Of a DNA stretch of 64,000 nucleotides, positions 7,103 to 12,575 are shown piece after piece. This DNA is from a virus. The position numbers and the translations under genes were made by a program. Where the stretch lies: positions 1-64,000 of the IMG/VR virus record IMGVR_UViG_3300008954_003018; one strand, 5' to 3'. A model generated the notes under the pieces. That model did not search any database. It saw only the letters and a program-made list of their open reading frames with translations, and was not told the DNA's origin. Every line of letters begins with the position of its first letter. Position 1 is the first letter of the stretch.

Positions 7103-7281
7103 AAGTCGGTGATATAGTAAAACATACTCGCGGCCTGTTAGGGATTATTGTTGAAGTTCCGGCAGAAGATGACTACTGGGGCAAAACTGCTGTAATTCAA
7201 TGGACCGATGGACCGATGTACAGAGCAGAGCACACAGAAGAAGAATTTGAAGTTCTGGAGGTAATCAGTGCAAGTCGGTGA
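7099..7281 (+). CDS. VGD-family small protein
   Basis: 60 residues, one of the most typical copies: MKVGDIVKHTRGLLGIIVEV, AVIQWTDGP, then FEVLEVISASR. The last 14 bases overlap the start of the following copy, which fixes the C-terminal ISASR. Barrel fold inferred, function unknown. Confidence 0.72.
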   Translation: MKVGDIVKHTRGLLGIIVEVPAEDDYWGKTAVIQWTDGPMYRAEHTEEEFEVLEVISASR

Positions 7282-7456
7282 TTTGGTTAAAGAAAGAAGC
7301 AAAATGAATCGCATCTGTTCGTTGGGAGTGATACTAAAAATACAAGAATGCCGCGCCGCCAAATGTGAATGTAAGGCAGAAGAATATTTAGTTCATTTCT
7401 TTGATGATGATGACAAGTGCTGGATGAGCAGTGGGTTTTTAGAGGTTGTCGGTTGA
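7268..7456 (+). CDS. VGD-family small protein
   Basis: 62 residues from GTG (MQVGDLVKERSKMNRICS). Contains GVILKIQECRAAKCEC, EYLVHFFDDDDK and FLEVVG. The insertion with four cysteines is unusual in the family and might bind metal. Overlaps the upstream copy. Confidence 0.7.
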   Translation: MQVGDLVKERSKMNRICSLGVILKIQECRAAKCECKAEEYLVHFFDDDDKCWMSSGFLEVVG

Positions 7457-7464
7457 GCAGTAGA

Positions 7465-7665
7465 ATGCCCAAAGTTGGTGATTTGTTGATTCAGAAGGTT
7501 GACGGACAAAACCATGTTGGTTTTATTTATAGCCTCTCTTTTCCTAAAGCAAGGGTTTTTGTGCGATGGGCGGGAAAAGCACCAAATTGTTATAACAGTG
7601 AATACGGCTATTCACCAACCAATATCCACAATCAACCCCACGTATTTAGTTTGGTGAAAACATGA
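7465..7665 (+). CDS. VGD-family small protein
   Basis: 66 residues from ATG at 7465 (MPKVGDLLIQKVDGQNHVG), with VFVRWAGKAP and an Asn/Tyr-rich C-terminus lacking the LEVIS ending. I chose this ATG over an in-frame ATG at 7417 inside the previous gene. The end overlaps the next ATG (ATGA). Confidence 0.65.
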   Translation: MPKVGDLLIQKVDGQNHVGFIYSLSFPKARVFVRWAGKAPNCYNSEYGYSPTNIHNQPHVFSLVKT

Positions 7666-7850
7666 AAGTTGGCGATATGATTAGAGAAAAAGAGTATCCC
7701 GACGATTCGTGCGGAGTGATTGTGCATGTTGGAGACTTGCGAACAAAAAAACCATACAAAGTCTGGTGTCCCTTTTGGCAGGGCATTATGGACTTTGATA
7801 AGAATTACGTTCAAGAGGTGTGCGAGGTCGTTAGCAGTGCAAGTAGGTGA
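7662..7850 (+). CDS. VGD-family small protein
   Basis: 62 residues: MKVGDMIREKEYPDDSCGV, GVIVHVGDL, YKVWCPFWQG and CEVVSSASR. Note an internal VGD in VHVGDL. The terminal SSASR is dictated by the overlap with the next gene. Confidence 0.7.
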   Translation: MKVGDMIREKEYPDDSCGVIVHVGDLRTKKPYKVWCPFWQGIMDFDKNYVQEVCEVVSSASR

Positions 7851-8001
7851 TTTAGTTAGACAAAAACACACCCCGCAAGGCGTTTGGTTAGTTACCAAGA
7901 TAGATACTATTGATGGCTGGTTTAAGGCTCAAAGCTGTGGATATCATAGCGCATGGTTGAGAACAAACGAATACGAGGTCTTGAGTCGTGGCAATAGATA
8001 A
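7837..8001 (+). CDS. VGD-family small protein
   Basis: 54 residues from GTG at 7837: MQVGDLVRQKHTPQGVWLV, GWFKAQSCG, YEVLSRGNR. An ATG further upstream in this frame lies inside the previous gene and is rejected. Overlaps the next gene by 14 bases. Confidence 0.68.
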   Translation: MQVGDLVRQKHTPQGVWLVTKIDTIDGWFKAQSCGYHSAWLRTNEYEVLSRGNR

Positions 8002-8215
8002 GAGCAAACTAAAGGAGCCAATTAGCACAGAAGAGAATCGCGAGCTATTTGCAGAGCTTCTTGTTAATGATATGTCAACGAAAGAAATTCGAGAGAGAGT
8101 AAAAGAGGACATAATGAAGTCTTTCAGAAACTCAAGGACAACATTTCTCAGGGAGTATTGGAAGTATTACGAAGAGACTTATGGGCACTGTCCGTTCAGG
8201 CTCAATAGTGACTAA
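7988..8215 (+). CDS. small helical protein, unknown
   Basis: 75 residues from GTG at 7988: charged and helical (MAIDKSKLKEPISTEENREL; IRERVKEDIMKSF). Not a VGD-family member but joined to the last copy by the same style of overlap. No motif recognised. It ends the 6.9-8.2 kb operon. Confidence 0.6.
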   Translation: MAIDKSKLKEPISTEENRELFAELLVNDMSTKEIRERVKEDIMKSFRNSRTTFLREYWKYYEETYGHCPFRLNSD

Positions 8216-8248
8216 AAAGTAGCTCGCGAAATTTTTTCACTTTAATAC

Positions 8249-8277
8249 TTGACAAACACGTCACCATATGAGATAAT
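8249..8277 (+). promoter_or_regulatory. early-type sigma70 promoter
   Basis: TTGACA 8249-8254, 17-bp spacer, GATAAT 8272-8277, extended -10; ATATAGAAAC leader. Confidence 0.88.
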
Positions 8278-8308
8278 GTATATAGAAACAGTGGCAAAAG
8301 GAGCCAAA

Positions 8309-8479
8309 ATGTTAGATATAGAACGAGCAAAGATTCAATCCTTTCTCGACAACGCAGAAACGCCCGAAGAAACTGAGCTTGCAGAAGCTTTGCTTGAGGG
8401 TTATGATAGTGGTGAACTTGAGGTTCTGACAGATACAGCAACGGGCGAATTGCTCTTTGCTTTGAAGAGGGTAAACTAA
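8309..8479 (+). CDS. small acidic protein, unknown
   Basis: 56 residues from ATG at 8309, which has AAAGGAG upstream; an ATG at 8249 would lie in the promoter. Acidic helical N-terminus (AETPEETELAEALLEGYDSG) then LEVLTDTATGELLFALK. TAATG overlap with the next gene. Confidence 0.65.
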   Translation: MLDIERAKIQSFLDNAETPEETELAEALLEGYDSGELEVLTDTATGELLFALKRVN

Positions 8480-8691
8480 TGACTGATATTAGTCAAATTA
8501 TTTTAGATGTACTGGATTCACATCCAGACTTAGCCGGGAACCATGCCAACGCTGAAGTAGCAGAGCTATGTGAACAAAAACTACTAAACGCTTCGCTGCA
8601 TCAGTTGGCTAGCGTTATTGGTGGTACTGTAGAAGTAGATAATGACGGTCAAGCTGTTATCTACACAAATATGCGCCTTGGAGGGCTATAA
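8479..8691 (+). CDS. small protein, unknown
   Basis: 70 residues: helical first part (ISQIILDVLDSHPDLAGNHA) and a short strand end (GGTVEVDNDGQAVIYTN). No family recognised. Second gene of the operon from 8249. Confidence 0.6.
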   Translation: MTDISQIILDVLDSHPDLAGNHANAEVAELCEQKLLNASLHQLASVIGGTVEVDNDGQAVIYTNMRLGGL

Positions 8692-8694
8692 TTT

Positions 8695-8850
8695 ATGACG
8701 AGAGCAGAAGAACTAAAAATCCTTAAAGACTTCATTGACAAGAATGGAGTAACTCAGCTTCCCCCAGATGAAAGGGGGCCAGAAGCATTCATTAGCGCAT
8801 GGGCAAAGCCTAAAGCTAAGAGAGGGAGAAAGAAGAAAGTTGCAAAGTGA
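8695..8850 (+). CDS. small basic-tailed protein, unknown
   Basis: 51 residues: MTRAEELKILKDFIDKNG, a central PPDERGPEAFISAWAKP, and a lysine/arginine-rich end KAKRGRKKKVAK that could bind nucleic acid. GGAGGG upstream of the ATG. Overlaps the next gene. Confidence 0.55.
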   Translation: MTRAEELKILKDFIDKNGVTQLPPDERGPEAFISAWAKPKAKRGRKKKVAK

Positions 8851-9076
8851 AGTAAAAGAAATACTGATTGACTTGGTTAATTATTATAATACAATGGGCA
8901 CACAATCTGATCCGGGCATTGAAGCCTTTCAATCAGTTGCACAACGCGCATCAAAAGCATTAGAACGCGATGCTGCTAACAAACGTTTAGGTTCAGCAGA
9001 TGTTGATCCATATTCGTTTGATGTAGTTGGTACGCTCAAAGAAGTAGCTACCGTTAAACACGAATCAGAACTTTAA
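8840..9076 (+). CDS. small protein, unknown
   Basis: 78 residues if started at TTG 8840 (MQSEVKEILIDLVNYYNT), overlapping the previous gene by 11 bases in the manner common here. An ATG at 8768 would lie deep in the previous gene. Helical, with ALERDAANKRLGSADVDPYS. No known motif. The exact start is uncertain. Confidence 0.5.
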   Translation: MQSEVKEILIDLVNYYNTMGTQSDPGIEAFQSVAQRASKALERDAANKRLGSADVDPYSFDVVGTLKEVATVKHESEL

Positions 9077-9243
9077 TTTTTTTATTTTTTTGGTTTTAGA
9101 TAGAGGTAGCAAAGGTTATAAGTAGATAAAGGCGTTGATTGATTAGGTGGAAGTGGAAATAGGTGGTTAGAGTAGTACTATAAAGCCTATATACGCGAAC
9201 ACCGCTTGTCAAGCCTTTATTTATTTTTTTTTTATTTTTATTT
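9077..9243 (+). other. AT-rich non-coding stretch
   Basis: No gene seen. It has T-runs at both ends, a purine-rich middle (GATAGAGGTAGCAAAGG) and the first copy of a palindrome described at 9204. No tRNA-like structure or clear hairpin with a U-tract. Confidence 0.5.
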
Positions 9244-9254
9244 GCTTGACAAGC
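9204..9254. promoter_or_regulatory. paired palindromes, candidate operator
   Basis: GCTTGTCAAGC at 9204-9214 and GCTTGACAAGC at 9244-9254 are the same 11-bp palindrome with only the centre base changed, exactly 40 bp apart (about four helical turns). The second covers the -35 box of the promoter at 9246. Two sites on the same DNA face could allow a repressor to loop or bind cooperatively; this is inference. Confidence 0.45.
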
Positions 9255-9274
9255 GTACCGTCGCATGGTATGAT
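9246..9274 (+). promoter_or_regulatory. sigma70 promoter
   Basis: TTGACA 9246-9251, 17-bp spacer, TATGAT 9269-9274. Unlike its neighbours it lacks the TGAGATAAT extended -10. Confidence 0.8.
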
Positions 9275-9300
9275 GGTATTAACAAGTAGGAGGATTGTTT

Positions 9301-9384
9301 ATGACGCTAGGAATTATTGGTTATATAGCGGCTGTGGCTGCATCGGCAACGATGTTCGCATGGTCGAACCCTAAAAAGTTTTAA
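9301..9384 (+). CDS. 27-residue membrane micropeptide
   Basis: ATG with AGGAGG upstream. Encodes MTLGIIGYIAAVAASATMFA followed by WSNPKKF: one transmembrane helix and a basic end. It has its own promoter. Similar in design to the micropeptides at 4512 and 10048. Function unknown. Confidence 0.6.
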   Translation: MTLGIIGYIAAVAASATMFAWSNPKKF

Positions 9385-9451
9385 AACAGGCTATTTTTAA
9401 AGCCTAATGATATCGCGGAGTTAGTTTAACTTTCGCTTAGTGGAGATAGAA

Positions 9452-9631
9452 TTGAAATTATTTTCTACATTGCCTCTCGACAATTTAATATTGCTTTCAA
9501 TATTGCCCTTTGGTACGGGCTATTTATTGGACGAGGAAGACAAGCCAGACGAGAATTCTCTCATGTTTGCCATGGCATTAATAGCGGCTGACAGTCGCGC
9601 AACCATTCCAACCATAACCTACAGCAATTAA
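9452..9631 (+). CDS. small membrane-associated protein, unknown
   Basis: 59 residues from TTG at 9452 (MKLFSTLPLDNLILLSILPF), chosen because GGAG lies six bases upstream; GTG at 9440 is an in-frame alternative. Hydrophobic N-terminal helix, acidic loop (DEEDKPDEN) and a second hydrophobic stretch (MFAMALIAA). Possibly two membrane passes. Confidence 0.5.
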   Translation: MKLFSTLPLDNLILLSILPFGTGYLLDEEDKPDENSLMFAMALIAADSRATIPTITYSN

Positions 9632-9645
9632 TATCGAGGGCAGCA

Positions 9646-9777
9646 ATGTATAATTCAGACGAGTCAGTGATCACGGGTATGGATATCCATCCAATCGTCA
9701 AGAAAATGACAGTCAAGAAGGTTAAAAAAAGATTGAAAAAGCGAAAGAAAAAGCTTGACAAACGGCGCAAAATTTGA
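9646..9777 (+). CDS. 43-residue strongly basic peptide
   Basis: ATG with GAGGG upstream. The C-terminal half is almost pure Lys/Arg (VKKRLKKRKKKLDKRRK), suggesting nucleic-acid or ribosome binding. Its last codons contain the -35 box and spacer of the next promoter, so the two are read from the same bases. Confidence 0.5.
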   Translation: MYNSDESVITGMDIHPIVKKMTVKKVKKRLKKRKKKLDKRRKI

Positions 9778-9783
9778 GATAAT
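9755..9783 (+). promoter_or_regulatory. early-type sigma70 promoter
   Basis: TTGACA 9755-9760, 17-bp spacer, GATAAT 9778-9783, extended -10; lies within the 3' end of the basic peptide gene. Confidence 0.87.
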
Positions 9784-9815
9784 GTATATAGAAACTTAGA
9801 GAAGGATAACATTCT

Positions 9816-10040
9816 ATGGCTAGCGACTTGTACAACGTCATGACCCACGATCAGGCAGTTGATTATTTCAACGCTGAGATCCTGCCAACAATCAAAGAGC
9901 ATTACGAGCAAGATGGCGTTCCAGATCTTCCCGCGCGCCGTGAAGAGTGGAACAATTGGACTGATTCGCTCTGCAAAGATGAGCAGATCAGCGACTGGCA
10001 ATACGACAATTGGACACAACCCGAAACCTGCGAGGGCTAA
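9816..10040 (+). CDS. small protein, unknown
   Basis: 74 residues, acidic and Trp-rich (REEWNNWTDSLCKDEQ; WQYDNWTQ). AGAAGGA precedes the ATG. The segment DYFNAEILPTIKEHYEQDG looks like a conserved phage/plasmid small-protein pattern, but I cannot name a family. Confidence 0.65.
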   Translation: MASDLYNVMTHDQAVDYFNAEILPTIKEHYEQDGVPDLPARREEWNNWTDSLCKDEQISDWQYDNWTQPETCEG

Positions 10041-10047
10041 AAATAAT

Positions 10048-10104
10048 ATGCTTACAATAGCAATTCTTTCAGCAGTAGTAACCACAACAAGTATTTTTAT
10101 TTAA
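10048..10104 (+). CDS. 18-residue hydrophobic micropeptide (tentative)
   Basis: ATG-initiated MLTIAILSAVVTTTSIFI, one short hydrophobic helix. The ribosome site is weak. Listed because it resembles other micropeptides in this region and lies between a gene stop and the next promoter. Confidence 0.3.
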   Translation: MLTIAILSAVVTTTSIFI

Positions 10105-10112
10105 TTTTTTTC

Positions 10113-10141
10113 TTGACAAACCTTATGTCATTTGCTATAAT
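10113..10141 (+). promoter_or_regulatory. early-type sigma70 promoter
   Basis: TTGACA 10113-10118, 17-bp spacer, TATAAT 10136-10141 with TGC before it; ATATAGAACA leader. Last of the early-type series. Confidence 0.88.
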
Positions 10142-10178
10142 GTATATAGAACAATGAAGAAAGGTTAAGAGTATACCT

Positions 10179-10352
10179 ATGACACGTAAAGACTTCCAAC
10201 TGATTGCCGACGTACTCAAAGCTAGTAGCACGTCCCCTATGAATCGCTGCGTAATACGAGAGCTAGCGGTGAGCTTCGCTAGCGAGCTAACCAAGACCAA
10301 CCCCCGCTTTAATAAAGAGCGTTTCGTTAAAGCCTGTTTAGAAAAAAGCTAA
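10179..10352 (+). CDS. small phage protein of the MTRKDF type, unknown
   Basis: 57 residues: MTRKDFQLIADVLKASS, then a helix ELAVSFASELTKTNPRFNKE and FVKACLEKS. Its helical, basic layout fits a small nucleic-acid-associated or regulatory protein; function unknown. AAAGG upstream of the ATG. Last gene before the region changes to the other promoter type. Confidence 0.65.
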   Translation: MTRKDFQLIADVLKASSTSPMNRCVIRELAVSFASELTKTNPRFNKERFVKACLEKS

Positions 10353-10374
10353 ACAATAACAAACAGTTAAAGGT

Positions 10375-10433
10375 ACCCCCCCTCCCCCCTATACCGGAAT
10401 TATAATCCCTTATAGAGAGGGGAGAAGTGGGGA
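10375..10433 (+). other. C-rich/G-rich imperfect hairpin at the module boundary
   Basis: A C-run (ACCCCCCCTCCCCCCTATA) is complementary, with small internal loops, to TATAGAGAGGGGAG and GTGGGG further on. No U-tract follows, so it is not a standard terminator. It lies in a 170-bp gap exactly where early-type promoters end and the AACTATTTATA motif begins. Confidence 0.45.
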
Positions 10434-10496
10434 CTAAGTACAGCCGCGTGATCACAAAAAAAAATTAAGCCAGAATTCGAAACAACGTTACCTCCG

Positions 10497-10510
10497 AACT
10501 ATTTATATAA
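10497..10510 (+). promoter_or_regulatory. AACTATTTATA motif (putative late promoter)
   Basis: AACTATTTATATAA, 15 bases before an ATG with AAAGGAG. First of a dozen similar boxes; no -35 partner. Confidence 0.6.
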
Positions 10511-10524
10511 AAGGAGACAATAAC

Positions 10525-10599
10525 ATGAAAAACGTACTACATCGATTACTTAACTGGCTAAACCCGATGCATTGCTGTTGCAAGTGTGGCTGTTGCTAA
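10525..10599 (+). CDS. 24-residue cysteine-cluster micropeptide
   Basis: ATG with an excellent AAAGGAG site and the AACTATTTATA box just upstream. Encodes an amphipathic helix MKNVLHRLLNWLNPMH followed by CCCKCGCC: six cysteines in eight residues, a likely metal-binding or acylated tail. No homologue family known to me. Confidence 0.6.
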   Translation: MKNVLHRLLNWLNPMHCCCKCGCC

Positions 10600-10610
10600 T
10601 AAAAAAAAAT

Positions 10611-10670
10611 ATGGAACTAGCTAGATTAAAAAAAATAATCATAGAAGAACTACGTAAACTTCTAGAATAA
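10611..10670 (+). CDS. 19-residue stand-alone type A tag peptide
   Basis: Encodes MELARLKKIIIEELRKLLE, the amphipathic type A tag by itself, ending in the LLE triplet. The same pattern opens the next four larger genes. No good ribosome site is visible upstream, only an A-run. It may be a remnant of a tagged gene or a free tag competing for the same receptor. Confidence 0.4.
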   Translation: MELARLKKIIIEELRKLLE

Positions 10671-10691
10671 TGATGAAAAGCTAAATTTTAG

Positions 10692-10704
10692 TACTATTTA
10701 ATAT
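10692..10704 (+). promoter_or_regulatory. ACTATTTA motif (putative late promoter)
   Basis: TACTATTTAATAT, 18 bases before the ATG at 10723; AGGAG lies between. Confidence 0.55.
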
Positions 10705-10722
10705 ATCAGGAGTGTTAACAGC

Positions 10723-11919
10723 ATGAAAATCACTAAATCAATATTACAAAGAATCATACAAGAAGAATTGAGCTTAACCTTGAAAGAAGCGTTTTGGCCG
10801 TTCGGCGTACGCCTAGGCGATATCGTAGAGCCTGCAGCGCAGAGTGTCGCGCGGTCAGACCCGGCATATACAGCAGACGCCGCGGCCAACATATATGATC
10901 GAAACATGCAACTGTTGCGAACAAATCTAGGAAAAGGCTACGGTCGACATCGACTGGGAATTGGACCAGAATTTGCCGCACCGCCGCTGCAGCAGGGAGA
11001 CTTTATTGATTTAGACGGTGATGGCGAAAACGATTCTGCAACAATATTGCGCCTTGCCTTAAAACACCACTTAGAAGATGATGACGCGGCGATTAACACG
11101 GTACCGGCATACGAAGCCGATCCGTTAACAGCTGGCGGAGCGCTGCTAGGAGACTATTTAGAGGAAACAAAACATATGAAAATCACAAAATCAATATTAC
11201 AAAGAGTTATACAAGAAGAACTACAGGCAGTACTGCAGGAAGAAAATTTTACACCTGCGGACTTTGGCCAAGAGCAGATGACGCACGTGGCACCGGTTAC
11301 GCAGGGTTCAAGTACGTTCGTTCCAGTAGGCATTGAAGACGAAAGTACCCGCACATCGTACCCTGTGAGCAAGACCCCGATGAGCCGTATTGACCGCCGC
11401 GAGCCTGGTAGTGTCGATCTTAAGCCCTCTGAAGAGGCGCGCAGAGACTTTGTCACCGGATCCACGATTGGAGTGGTCGGTGAAGCGCTTTCATTCGAGC
11501 AAATTGTACAAGAAGAATATGATATGCTAATGCAAGAAAAAGAAGAAAAGCTAGTGACCCCAGCAAAAAGTCCGAAGAAGGGATTCACAAAAGACAAGAA
11601 AGTCACAGTAAAGGGCGAATTCGGTGGCAAGAAAGTAGTAACGTTACCAGGAAAAAAATATGATCCCGGTAAATTTCGCGATGATGTTAAGATAGTCCAC
11701 ACGGGCCCAAAAAAGCCCAAGTATACGCCAAGAGTAACAGTAGGCGGCTTGGTCAAGCGCGACATAGAAGATGTATATGGAAAAGAAGATAAGAAAGAGA
11801 AGAAAAAAAGCAATCTAAAAGTAAGCAAGAAGCCGACAGATAAAGATACTGCAGCTCTGCGTAAACTAAAGAAACAGAAAGAGAAAAACATCGATGCTAA
11901 AGCGCGGAAGAAAAAATAA
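10723..11919 (+). CDS. multi-tag putative internal virion protein
   Basis: 398 residues with three type A tags: MKITKSILQRIIQEEL at 1, MKITKSILQRVIQEEL at about 151, and FEQIVQEEYDMLMQE near 260. Each tag ends in an LxE-like triplet (LKE, LQE, MQE). The first two tags match at 15 of 16 residues, so this is a duplication that became one frame; an ACTATTTA box and an AGAGGA site precede the internal ATG at 11175, which may give a second product of 248 residues. The C-terminal third is Lys-rich and disordered (KKEKKKSNLKVSKK). No enzymatic motif. Packaging inside the capsid is inferred from the tags. Confidence 0.7.
   Translation: MKITKSILQRIIQEELSLTLKEAFWPFGVRLGDIVEPAAQSVARSDPAYTADAAANIYDRNMQLLRTNLGKGYGRHRLGIGPEFAAPPLQQGDFIDLDGDGENDSATILRLALKHHLEDDDAAINTVPAYEADPLTAGGALLGDYLEETKHMKITKSILQRVIQEELQAVLQEENFTPADFGQEQMTHVAPVTQGSSTFVPVGIEDESTRTSYPVSKTPMSRIDRREPGSVDLKPSEEARRDFVTGSTIGVVGEALSFEQIVQEEYDMLMQEKEEKLVTPAKSPKKGFTKDKKVTVKGEFGGKKVVTLPGKKYDPGKFRDDVKIVHTGPKKPKYTPRVTVGGLVKRDIEDVYGKEDKKEKKKSNLKVSKKPTDKDTAALRKLKKQKEKNIDAKARKKK
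11152..11164 (+). promoter_or_regulatory. internal ACTATTTA motif with in-frame start
   Basis: GACTATTTAGAGG lies inside the coding sequence, 10 bases before ATG 11175, copying the promoter-to-start layout of the other late motifs. Confidence 0.4.
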
Positions 11920-11982
11920 CCGCCAAAGAAAAAGAGAAAGTTCACGGCGCAGGAAATGGACGATATGGACAAAGACTTATAG

Positions 11983-11997
11983 ACACTATTAACAATT
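11983..11997 (+). promoter_or_regulatory. ACTATTAA motif (putative late promoter)
   Basis: ACACTATTAACAATT, 26 bases before the ATG at 12024; a weaker copy of the late motif. Confidence 0.4.
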
Positions 11998-12023
11998 ATT
12001 AAAAGGACAAGGGTTAACCACAC

Positions 12024-12575
12024 ATGAAACTAACTAAATCACGACTACAACAAATTATTAAAGAAGAGTTACAGGCAGTTCTCCAAGAAACCGGCCCATA
12101 CCAAGATCAACATCCGGGTAGTGGCTGTGATCCTTCCGTGCAGACATGTGTTGGCCCATCGGTTGAATTGGGTAGTGAATTTGATTACGGCGGCAAAACG
12201 GCTGATGTGGTTAGATCCTACCAAGCCGGGCAATCACGTGACATGTCACCTCATTCTAACCAAACCCTTACCGGCGATTTCCAAACACTACTAGCGCATG
12301 CAAGTGAAGTTGGAGATGCTATGGACCCGGGTATGAGGCAGCATATGCATGATTTAGGCCAAGAATTACTGGCCCGGGGCTATCCAGCCAATTTAGTTAA
12401 TGCGCAATATAAGACATTTGGAATTAACCAACAACAACCACAATATAAACTGCAATTAAGAAATTTAAACAAGGCACCGGGAGAGGAGGGCTTTGTGCCC
12501 ATCGATGAGTCAACAATCAAAAAACAACAACTGCAGGATATTATTCAAGAAGAATTACGAAATGTTTTGCTATGA
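12024..12575 (+). CDS. double-tagged putative internal virion protein
   Basis: 183 residues with a type A tag at each end: MKLTKSRLQQIIKEELQAVL at the N-terminus (LQE follows) and KKQQLQDIIQEELRNVLL as the last 18 residues. The middle is Gln/Gly/Pro-rich with LAHASEVGDAMDPGM and QELLARGYPANLV. No recognised domain. It overlaps the next tagged gene (TATGA), which starts with yet another tag, so two tags are adjacent at the gene junction. Confidence 0.7.
   Translation: MKLTKSRLQQIIKEELQAVLQETGPYQDQHPGSGCDPSVQTCVGPSVELGSEFDYGGKTADVVRSYQAGQSRDMSPHSNQTLTGDFQTLLAHASEVGDAMDPGMRQHMHDLGQELLARGYPANLVNAQYKTFGINQQQPQYKLQLRNLNKAPGEEGFVPIDESTIKKQQLQDIIQEELRNVLL

Noticed and set aside
9196-9213. Divergent minus-strand promoter from the TTGACA in the first palindrome
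   Set aside because: At 17 bp the -10 would be TAGGCT, and there is no minus-strand gene downstream.
9384-9405. Hairpin AGGCT...AGCCT as terminator
   Set aside because: The stem is only five base pairs and no T-run follows.
11920-11946. SV40-like nuclear localisation signal PKKKRK
   Set aside because: Lysine-rich coincidence in a bacterial virus context; it lies after a stop codon.
11154-12023. 289-residue open frame on the minus strand
   Set aside because: It is antisense to the tagged gene, hydrophobic and Ser/Phe-rich as expected from the reverse of Lys/Glu codons, and has no ribosome site.
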